This document shows, in pieces, positions 1-5,025 of a DNA stretch of 5,531 bases. The stretch lies in NCBI GenBank assembly GCA_030673005.1, contig DAOVFI010000179.1, forward strand, positions 1 to 5,531. The letters run 5' to 3'. Source of the DNA: Planctomycetales bacterium (GTDB lineage: Bacteria; Planctomycetota; Phycisphaerae; SM23-33). Position 1 is the first letter of the stretch, and every line of letters begins with the position of its first letter. The translations under genes were made by a program, and so were the position numbers. The notes beneath the pieces were generated by a model. It was not told where the DNA came from. It made no database searches and saw only the letters and a list, made by a program, of their open reading frames with translations.

Positions 1-41
1 CGTCTGGAACCGAAAAGGCCAATTGACTGAACGAATCATTG

Positions 42-61
42 TTTTACTCAAGACAGTAAAA
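42..61. repeat. Short perfect inverted repeat (7-bp arms)
   Basis: TTTTACT at 42-48 is the exact reverse complement of AGTAAAA at 55-61, with a 6-bp spacer. It lies in A+T-rich non-coding DNA. It could be an operator-like site or a weak hairpin. A 7-bp A+T-rich match can arise by chance, so no function is assigned. Confidence 0.25.
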
Positions 62-156
62 ATACTACCAAAAGTTCGTATGTCTTGCACTGTCCGATTT
101 GGGATGTATGACAATTTTTACGACTTGCCCGACGACGACCATGTTCATCTATTTAC

Positions 157-220
157 AAGGCCAGCCATCCCCAGTGGACCGTTTCGAATCTGTCCCCTGA
201 AGATGGCCGGGCTTTTTTTT
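157..220 (+). terminator. Nested hairpin with T8 tail, probable intrinsic terminator
   Basis: An outer stem pairs 157-169 with 202-214 (two mismatches). Inside it, after a 2x2 internal loop, an inner stem pairs 172-179 with 192-199 (one mismatch) around a 12-nt loop. The 3' arm ends in GGCCGGGC and runs directly into eight T (213-220). A G+C-rich stem followed by a T tract is the form of a Rho-independent terminator on the + strand. It implies a rightward transcript, either an upstream gene or a small RNA, that ends here. The stem is longer and more branched than usual, so it may also be the 3' end of a structured RNA. Confidence 0.6.
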
Positions 221-398
221 GGGTGCATTCCGTTTGAGTAGGTAGGAATTCGTCAGGCATTTCCAGGTTTAGGAACCACGTGCAAACAGATTCAACAGCG
301 CCGAACGGTTTATCGTGAGCAGCATCGATCTTTCCACATATCATGCACAAATAAACCGACGTACGGAAAAACCTTACTTACTCAAACGGGATGCCCCC
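221..398. repeat. Possible MITE-like element or structured RNA with 26-nt terminal inverted repeats
   Basis: The left arm 221-246 starts GGGTGCATTCCGTTTGAGTA. The right arm 373-398 is its reverse complement at 22 of 26 positions. Three of the four differences are G.U pairs in a + strand RNA (229/390, 241/378, 245/374), and one (224/395) is a true mismatch. The arms enclose 126 bp holding a perfect 8-bp inner inverted repeat (306-313 with 351-358) and a small TTCC/GGAA hairpin (261-275). Outside the arms lie TTTTTTTT (213-220) and CTTTTTTT (399-406), which could be a degenerate 8-bp target duplication. No protein-coding frame is credible inside. Two readings remain: a non-autonomous insertion element that landed in the T tract of the upstream terminator, or a folded RNA upstream of gap. 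Confidence 0.5.
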
Positions 399-423
399 CT
401 TTTTTTATATGGCGGGTTTTGAC

Positions 424-450
424 TTGACAGGATGAAGCGGCACGTATAGC
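424..450 (+). promoter_or_regulatory. Probable sigma70-type promoter for gap
   Basis: TTGACA (424-429) matches the -35 consensus exactly, and TATAGC (445-450) matches the -10 consensus at four of six bases. The spacing is 15 bp, shorter than the preferred 17. Transcription would start near 456-458, giving a leader of about 57 nt before the gap start codon. The call rests on consensus similarity alone. Confidence 0.4.
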
Positions 451-453
451 CTC

Positions 454-487
454 TTTCCGCAAGTTGGGGCTTGGACCCTTTCGGAAA
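454..487 (+). other. Possible hairpin in the gap leader
   Basis: TTTCCG (454-459) is the exact reverse complement of CGGAAA (482-487). Directly inside it, CAAG (460-463) pairs with CTTG (470-473), leaving a bulge at 474-481. The structure ends 13 nt before the AAGGAG ribosome binding site of gap. If transcription starts near 457, part of the 5' arm would be missing from the mRNA, so its role is uncertain. Confidence 0.25.
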
Positions 488-513
488 AGAAACAAACATA
501 AAGGAGTAATAAG

Positions 514-1530
514 ATGTCGGTGAAAGTTGGAATTAACGGATTCGGCCGGATCGGTCGATTGGTGTTTCGCGCGATGGCGGAAGAGCCGGAGCGGTTCGAC
601 GTGGTGGCGGTCAACGACCTCGCCGACGCCGACATGCTGGCGTACCTGCTGAGGTACGACTCCACGCAGGGGCGATTCCCCGGCAAGGTCGTCGCCAAAC
701 AGGACGCCTTGGTCGTCAACGGCAAGGAGATAAAGGTGCTCTCTGATCGGAATCCCGCCAATCTGCCGTGGGGCAAGGAGGGCGTGGAAGTGGTTCTGGA
801 ATCGACGGGCTTTTTCCGTGCCAACAAGACCGCTGATAAGCCCGGCTACGACAGCCACATCGACGCCGGCGCGAAGAAGGTTGTCATTTCCGCCCCGACC
901 AAGGGCGATGCGACCACCGTCGTCCTGGGCGTCAACGACGAGATACTCACAGCCGAGACAAAGTGCATCTCGAACGCATCCTGCACGACAAACTCACTGG
1001 CCCCGGTGGCGAAGATCCTTCACGAGCAGTTCGGCATCGTCAAAGGTTTGATGACGACCTGCCACGGATACACGTCCGATCAGCGCCTGCTGGACCTGGT
1101 CCATGACAAGAAGGTCCGCGCTCGTGCGGCGGCGATTAACATCGTCCCGACGACGACCGGCGCAGCCGCAGCCGTCGGAAAGGTCCTGCCGGAACTGAAC
1201 GGAAAACTCGACGGCTTCGCGCTGCGGGTGCCGGTGCCCGTCGGCTCGATAACCGATCTGACCATAATGGTCAGCAAAAAGACCGACGTGGAGAGTGTCA
1301 ACGAGTCCATCCGCACAGCAGCTGCTGGACCCATGAAAGGCATCATCGAGTACGTTACCGACCCGATCGTATCAAGCGACGTCATCCACAACCCGCACAG
1401 TTCTCTCTTCGACTCCAACAACACGCTGGTGATGGACGGCGACATGGTTAAGGTAACAATGTGGTACGACAACGAGTGGGGTTACTCGTGCCGCTCCGCC
1501 GACCTGATCGAGAAAATCGCGGCGCTGTAA
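514..1530 (+). CDS. gap: Type I glyceraldehyde-3-phosphate dehydrogenase, probably NAD-dependent
   Basis: This 338-residue cytoplasmic enzyme matches the usual family length. It oxidatively phosphorylates glyceraldehyde-3-phosphate to 1,3-bisphosphoglycerate in glycolysis, and does the reverse in gluconeogenesis. The Rossmann motif GINGFGRIGR is at residues 6-15. Asp35 in VNDL, at the end of the second beta strand, favours NAD over NADP. The catalytic motif SNASCTTN places the nucleophile at Cys157, with its partner His184 in HGYTSDQ. PTTTGAA and WYDNEWGYS are also intact. A five-residue expansion around residues 103-116 relative to Bacillus GAPDH is visible. Val196 stands where NAD-specific homologues usually have Pro (their position 188). 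AAGGAG (501-506), seven bases upstream, fixes the ATG start. A probable promoter lies upstream, and an intrinsic terminator ends the unit shortly after the stop codon. Confidence 0.98.
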   Translation: MSVKVGINGFGRIGRLVFRAMAEEPERFDVVAVNDLADADMLAYLLRYDSTQGRFPGKVVAKQDALVVNGKEIKVLSDRNPANLPWGKEGVEVVLESTGFFRANKTADKPGYDSHIDAGAKKVVISAPTKGDATTVVLGVNDEILTAETKCISNASCTTNSLAPVAKILHEQFGIVKGLMTTCHGYTSDQRLLDLVHDKKVRARAAAINIVPTTTGAAAAVGKVLPELNGKLDGFALRVPVPVGSITDLTIMVSKKTDVESVNESIRTAAAGPMKGIIEYVTDPIVSSDVIHNPHSSLFDSNNTLVMDGDMVKVTMWYDNEWGYSCRSADLIEKIAAL

Positions 1531-1565
1531 CGATTTCAGCGTTGAAATTCCGTTGCTATTTACCG

Positions 1566-1604
1566 AAGATGGGTTTATCCGTTTGGATAGGCCCATCTTT
1601 TTTT
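1566..1604 (+). terminator. Intrinsic terminator of gap
   Basis: A 15-bp stem pairs 1566-1580 with 1585-1599 around the loop GTTT. It has two T.G pairs in the middle (1574/1591 and 1575/1590) and no mismatches. The T run extends to 1604. This is a textbook Rho-independent terminator, 35 bases past the gap stop codon. The opposite strand lacks a matching T run, so it acts in one direction. It separates gap transcription from the MNT/HEPN module and pgk. Confidence 0.95.
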
Positions 1605-1613
1605 AGGTATGAT

Positions 1614-1928
1614 ATGGAACGTGACGAATTGTTAAAACGGATCAGGTCCGCTCCTGAGGACGCTTTCGGCGAGCGTTTAGAGGGCGTGATTTTGTTCGGT
1701 TCGGAGGCCCGGGGCGACGCCGAACCGGACAGCGACATCGACCTGCTGGTTTTACTTCGTCCCATGATAAGTTTTGGAAAAGATCTAAAGACGTGCATTC
1801 ATGCTCTATATCCGTTGGTCCTGGAATTAGAAAGGCCGATCGATTCGATACCGGTCGATGTGTCCGTGTATGAAGCACAAGAGTTTTCACTGTACCGCAA
1901 TGCCAAGCGTGAAGGGATTCCAGCATGA
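1614..1928 (+). CDS. MNT-family minimal nucleotidyltransferase (MntA-like antitoxin type)
   Basis: This 104-residue protein belongs to the minimal nucleotidyltransferases of the DNA polymerase beta superfamily. The diagnostic motif GSEARGDAEPDSDIDLLV is at residues 29-46. It gives Gly29-Ser30 for nucleotide binding and the metal-binding pair Asp41 and Asp43. Asp82 in IPVDVSVYE is the likely third carboxylate, so the active site looks complete. Known relatives pair with HEPN toxins, and studied MntA proteins neutralise HepT by adding AMP to it. Its TGA overlaps the start of a HEPN frame as ATGA, the usual coupled arrangement. The ATG at 1614 follows a weak AGG (1605-1607) and lies nine bases past the gap terminator. 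In-frame starts further upstream fall inside the terminator stem. G+C is lower than in the flanking metabolic genes, which suggests acquisition. Confidence 0.88.
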   Translation: MERDELLKRIRSAPEDAFGERLEGVILFGSEARGDAEPDSDIDLLVLLRPMISFGKDLKTCIHALYPLVLELERPIDSIPVDVSVYEAQEFSLYRNAKREGIPA

Positions 1929-2068
1929 ATCCAGAGGTAATGGATCTGCGGGAACGGGCGAAGAAAGCGTTATACACGGCAAGAAGAAATTTGGCTATCG
2001 ATTCAGACACCGCTGCTTCGCGAGCATATTACGCAGCGTTTTATGCTGTATCGGCATGGTTTGCTTAA
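1925..2068 (+). pseudogene. Truncated HEPN-domain protein (HepT-like toxin remnant)
   Basis: This 47-codon frame begins at the ATGA overlap with the MNT gene and stops at TAA. Residues 7-27 (DLRERAKKALYTARRN and following) and 30-47 (AASRAYYAAFYAVSAWFA) resemble the first two helices of PF05168-type HEPN proteins, where an A.sRAYYAaFyA segment is typical. Full HEPN partners usually run to 110-140 residues. The later helices, including the region that normally holds a conserved His after this segment, are absent. None of the three frames between 2069 and the pgk start reads like the missing part. The simplest reading is loss of the 3' half by deletion or by joining to the pgk upstream region. 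A functional short protein cannot be excluded. Any RNase toxin activity is unlikely without the missing part. Confidence 0.75.
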
Positions 2069-2096
2069 TCACAAGATACTTTGACGAAAACAAAAC

Positions 2097-2101
2097 AGAG
2101 G
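2097..2101 (+). promoter_or_regulatory. Ribosome binding site that sets the pgk start
   Basis: AGAGG at 2097-2101 lies nine bases before the ATG at 2111. It selects that ATG over the in-frame TTG at 2081, which would add ten residues (MTKTKQRFKT) not typical of PGK N-termini and would place this site inside the coding sequence. Confidence 0.6.
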
Positions 2102-2110
2102 TTCAAAACA

Positions 2111-3364
2111 ATGGCGACTAAAACTATTGCGGACATTGACGTGGCGGGTAAGAAGGTTTTGATGCGGGTGGATTTTAATGTCCCGCTGGACGGCGGAAAG
2201 GTAACCGACGACAAGCGGATCGTCGCGGCCTTGCCGAGTATTATGCACGTCCTGGACGGCGGCGCGTCGCTGGTGCTGATGAGCCACCTGGGCCGGCCTA
2301 AAGGCGAAGGATTCGAAAAGAAATTCTCTCTCAAGCCCGCCGCCGACCGCCTGGCGGAACTTCTGGACAGGCCTGTTACGCTAGGCCCGCCGGAGGTCGT
2401 CGGACCCGGCACGGAAAAACTCGTCGCCGACCTGAAGCCCGGAAACGTCGTCCTGCTGGAGAACCTGCGCTTCCATCCGGGCGAGACCATGCCCGAAAAG
2501 GGCAAGAAGAACCCCGACGGTCAACTCACGTTCGATCAGAGAAGGACGATGTACGAGTTCGTCCAGGCATTGGGACAAATGGGCGATGTCTATGTCAACG
2601 ACGCCTTCGGCACCTGCCATCGCAAGCATGCCAGTATGTACGGCGCGGCCAAGGCCATCCATGCCGCCGGCGGACCGGCAGTGGCGGGCTTCCTCGTCGA
2701 GAAGGAAATAAAATACCTCCACGACGCCGTCTCCGACCCGGCCAGGCCGTTCGTCGCCATCCTCGGCGGAGTAAAAGTCTCCGACAAGATAAAGGTTATC
2801 TCCACGCTCCTGGAAAAAGTGGACCGGATCGTCATCGGCGGTGCAATGGCCTACACGCTGCTCAAAAGCCAGGGCGTCGCCGTTGGAAAGAGCCTGGTCG
2901 AGGAGGATCAGATCGGGACGATGAAGGAACTGCTCGCCGGCGCGGGCGACAAGGTCGTCCTGCCCGACGATAATATCGTTACCGACGACTTCGACACCGG
3001 CAAACCGCAGACCACCGACGGCCTGGGCATAGCCGACGACCTCCAGGGCATGGACATCGGACCGGAGACGATAAAGAAGTTCAGCGAGATAGTCGCCGGC
3101 GCTAAGACCATCGTCTGGAACGGCCCGATGGGCGTTTTCGAGAAGCCGGACTACGCCGCCGGGACCAGGGCTATCGCCGAGGCCGTCGCCGCCGCCACGA
3201 ACGACGGCGCTGTCAGCGTCATCGGCGGTGGCGACTCTGCCGCTGCCGTCGCGCAATTGGGCCTGGAAGAGCGAATGACTCACGTCTCCACCGGCGGAGG
3301 TGCGTCGCTGATGTATCTCGAAGGCAAACCCATGCCCGCAATCGACGTGCTGGACCATAAGTAG
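2111..3364 (+). CDS. pgk: Phosphoglycerate kinase
   Basis: This 417-residue cytoplasmic enzyme transfers phosphate between 1,3-bisphosphoglycerate and ADP, forming ATP and 3-phosphoglycerate. It is the step directly after GAPDH. N-domain substrate motifs are RVDFNVPL (19-26), SHLGRP (58-63), LLENLRFH (115-122) and VNDAFGTCHRKHAS (162-175). C-domain nucleotide motifs are GGVKVSDK (219-226), WNGPMGVFE (336-344), GGGDSAAA (372-379) and STGGGAS (393-399). The usual Ala in GGAKVSDK is Val221, and MYLEGK replaces the common EFLEGK. An insertion of about 18 residues relative to E. coli PGK (roughly 126-143) raises the length from the bacterial norm near 390 to the eukaryotic norm near 416. The gene lies 42 bases after the HEPN remnant, and its stop codon is embedded in the hairpin array. 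No strong promoter is visible; CTTAAT (2064-2069) is only a weak -10 candidate. Confidence 0.98.
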   Translation: MATKTIADIDVAGKKVLMRVDFNVPLDGGKVTDDKRIVAALPSIMHVLDGGASLVLMSHLGRPKGEGFEKKFSLKPAADRLAELLDRPVTLGPPEVVGPGTEKLVADLKPGNVVLLENLRFHPGETMPEKGKKNPDGQLTFDQRRTMYEFVQALGQMGDVYVNDAFGTCHRKHASMYGAAKAIHAAGGPAVAGFLVEKEIKYLHDAVSDPARPFVAILGGVKVSDKIKVISTLLEKVDRIVIGGAMAYTLLKSQGVAVGKSLVEEDQIGTMKELLAGAGDKVVLPDDNIVTDDFDTGKPQTTDGLGIADDLQGMDIGPETIKKFSEIVAGAKTIVWNGPMGVFEKPDYAAGTRAIAEAVAAATNDGAVSVIGGGDSAAAVAQLGLEERMTHVSTGGGASLMYLEGKPMPAIDVLDHK

Positions 3365-3496
3365 GGTGTGCAGGTTCTTTTCCCTGCACACCGGACGCTT
3401 CACCTGCCAATCGTGGTGTGCAGGAAACAAAACCTGCACACCGGACGCTTTACCTGCCAATCGCGGTGTGCAGGAAACAGAACCTGCACACCCTAC
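3361..3496. repeat. Array of three REP-like hairpins, 50-bp period
   Basis: Three perfect 10-bp stems of GGTGTGCAGG and CCTGCACACC occur at 3365-3392, 3415-3442 and 3465-3492, each with an 8-nt loop. The loops are TTCTTTTC, AAACAAAA and AAACAGAA. The 22-bp spacers 3393-3414 and 3443-3464 agree at 20 of 22 positions. The first hairpin has a pyrimidine loop whose reverse complement (GAAAAGAA) matches the third loop at 6 of 8 positions, so it probably lies in inverted orientation. The outermost arms extend to a perfect 14-bp inverted repeat (GTAGGGTGTGCAGG at 3361-3374, complement at 3483-3496) that includes the pgk stop codon. No T run follows, so these are not classic terminators. They resemble dispersed palindromic repeats that can stabilise or process an operon mRNA. 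Confidence 0.9.
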
Positions 3497-3507
3497 GAAT
3501 ACAACCG

Positions 3508-3514
3508 AAAGGGG
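3508..3514 (+). promoter_or_regulatory. Ribosome binding site for the isomerase gene
   Basis: AAAGGGG at 3508-3514 sits ten bases before the ATG at 3525. The same reading frame is open back to 3366, but that part only translates the hairpin array. This site therefore decides in favour of the start at 3525. Confidence 0.65.
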
Positions 3515-3524
3515 CATCTCGAAA

Positions 3525-5015
3525 ATGCTGAATTCACCGGATGTCAAACTGGCGATCGTTACAGTCAGCCGTGATTGTTTCCCGATCGAACTGGCGCGCA
3601 ACCGGATGGCCGCGCTGGTCGAATCGTGCAGGCAGGCCGGGCTTGATGTCCATGCGTGCGGGACGATCATCGAGAACGAATCGGACGCAATGTCGGCCTT
3701 GTCCGAGGTCGCCGATGCCGGGGCGAATGCGGCGGTGCTTTACCTGGGCAATTTCGGACCTGAAGGGCCGCTGTCGATCTTCGCTAAGCGGTTCGACGGA
3801 CCGGTGATGGTCTGTGCGGCCGCTGAGGAAAGCAAAGACAGCCTGATCGACGGGCGAGGCGACGCCTTCTGCGGAATGCTGAACGCCTCGTACAACCTCG
3901 GCCTGCGGAACGTGCCGGTCCACATCCCCCAAACGCCCGTCGGTCTGGCTGACGAACTGGCAGGGAGAATCGCCCATTTCGCAACCGTCGCGAGGATCGT
4001 CCTTGGCGTTGCGGGTCTGAAAATATTCGCCTTCGGCCCCCGGCCTCAGGATTTCTACGCCTGCAACGCGCCGATTAAACCGCTCTACGACCTCGGCGTC
4101 GAATTGATGGAAAACAGCGAACTGGACCTGCTGGGCCTCTTCAACCAGGTGAGCGAGGACGACCCTGCCGTCGGAAAAATCGTGCAGGAAATGACCGACG
4201 AACTCGGCGCCGGCAACGCTTATCCCGATTTACTGCCGAAACTCGCCCGGTTCGAACTGGCCCTGACGCGCTTTGCCGAGAGCAATCTCGGCTCGCGGAC
4301 TTACGGTATCTTCGCCAACAAGTGCTGGCCGGCGTTCGAGAGCGCCTTCGGCTTCGTGCCGTGCTACGTCAATTCCCGGCTGGCGTCGCGCGGCGTGCCT
4401 GTCTCCTGTGAAGTCGATATTTACGGCACGCTGAGCGAATATCTCTGCCAGTTGGCCTCGGACTCGCCCGCCACGCTGCTGGACATCAACAACACCGTCC
4501 CGCGCGACCTTATCGAAAAGGATACGGATTTAATGGGCGCTGAGTTGCAGGATTTGTTCATGGGCTTCCATTGCGGCAACACCCCGAGCGCCTGCATGAA
4601 AGATTTTTCGATGAAGTATCAACTCATCATGAACCGCCTGCTGGAGGATCCTTCGGACAAGCCCGACATAACCCGCGGCACGCTGGAAGGCCGGCTCCGC
4701 CCGGGTCCTGCAACGTTCTTCCGCCTACAGGGCAGCGCCGAAGGCCGGCTGCTCAGTTACGTCGCCGAAGGCAATATTCTTGACGTCGATCCGCACAGTT
4801 TCGGCGGTATCGGCGTTTTTGCTATTCCCGATTTCGCGCGGTTTTATCGGCACGTCCTGATCGGCAGGCGATTCCCCCACCACGGCGCCGTCGCGTTCGC
4901 CCGCAGCGGTCGAGAACTGTTCGACGCCGTCAGGCTGATGGGCATCGACGACATCAGCACACCCTTGCCCAAAGGCGCGTTATACCCGGGCGAGAATCCG
5001 TTTGAGAAAACGTAG
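3525..5015 (+). CDS. L-fucose/L-arabinose isomerase-family protein, substrate unknown
   Basis: This 496-residue cytoplasmic protein belongs to the FucI/AraA-like metal-dependent ketol isomerases, which interconvert a free aldose and its ketose. The N-terminal part (8-170) has the alternating strand-helix pattern of the family, starting KLAIVTVSRDCFP. The core is VSCEVDIYGTLSEYL (293-307), LLDINN (318-323) and MGFHCGNTP (346-354). Glu296 and Asp320 are 24 residues apart, the same spacing as metal ligands Glu337 and Asp361 of E. coli FucI. His452 or His453 in FPHHGAVAF is the likely counterpart of His528. The C-terminal barrel (385-425) includes GTLEGRLRPGPATFFRLQG. It is shorter than FucI (591 residues), so it is probably a separate subfamily, and fucose, arabinose or another sugar remains possible. 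It lies behind pgk and the hairpin array, and ten bases before rpe, suggesting shared transcription with rpe. Confidence 0.9.
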   Translation: MLNSPDVKLAIVTVSRDCFPIELARNRMAALVESCRQAGLDVHACGTIIENESDAMSALSEVADAGANAAVLYLGNFGPEGPLSIFAKRFDGPVMVCAAAEESKDSLIDGRGDAFCGMLNASYNLGLRNVPVHIPQTPVGLADELAGRIAHFATVARIVLGVAGLKIFAFGPRPQDFYACNAPIKPLYDLGVELMENSELDLLGLFNQVSEDDPAVGKIVQEMTDELGAGNAYPDLLPKLARFELALTRFAESNLGSRTYGIFANKCWPAFESAFGFVPCYVNSRLASRGVPVSCEVDIYGTLSEYLCQLASDSPATLLDINNTVPRDLIEKDTDLMGAELQDLFMGFHCGNTPSACMKDFSMKYQLIMNRLLEDPSDKPDITRGTLEGRLRPGPATFFRLQGSAEGRLLSYVAEGNILDVDPHSFGGIGVFAIPDFARFYRHVLIGRRFPHHGAVAFARSGRELFDAVRLMGIDDISTPLPKGALYPGENPFEKT

Positions 5016-5025
5016 AATGTGATAT

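Noticed and set aside
1..30. Frame 1 reads RLEPKRPID then TGA, possibly the C-terminus of an upstream gene
   Set aside because: Nine codons are too few to support a gene. The charged tail is plausible, but another frame also stops within 30 bases by chance.
2..241. Open + strand frame with a TTG start at 23 (72 residues), ending at 241
   Set aside because: It runs through the T8 terminator tail and the left arm of the inverted repeat, has no Shine-Dalgarno, and the protein has no recognisable pattern. The region is A+T-rich, unlike the real genes.
382..858. - strand frames antisense to the gap start and leader (158 and 140 residues)
   Set aside because: They mirror gap codons, have no recognisable domain, and would cross the gap promoter and ribosome binding site.
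1569..1613. Earlier in-frame ATG for the MNT gene
   Set aside because: It lies inside the terminator stem and would add residues translated from the hairpin, with no ribosome binding site.
2041..2069. Possible pgk promoter (TTATGC, 17 bp, CTTAAT)
   Set aside because: Both boxes match the consensus weakly and the site overlaps the HEPN frame, so it is not strong enough to list as a feature.
3365..3492. CRISPR-like array (28-bp palindromic repeats, 22-bp spacers)
   Set aside because: The two spacers are nearly identical (20 of 22), the repeat loops vary, there are only three units, and no cas gene is near.
3366..3524. N-terminal extension of the isomerase from the ATG at 3366
   Set aside because: The 53 extra residues only translate the hairpin array. 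The ATG at 3525 has a Shine-Dalgarno and is followed at once by the conserved start of the family.
2381..3670. 429-residue open frame on the - strand across pgk and the hairpin array
   Set aside because: It is antisense to pgk, whose motifs and codon pattern are clear. It translates the hairpin array and shows no family motif, and long antisense frames are expected in G+C-rich genes.
4686..4750. Direct repeat GAAGGCCGGCT at 4686-4696 and 4740-4750
   Set aside because: Both copies encode EGRL within the conserved C-terminal part of the isomerase and are explained by protein sequence and codon choice.
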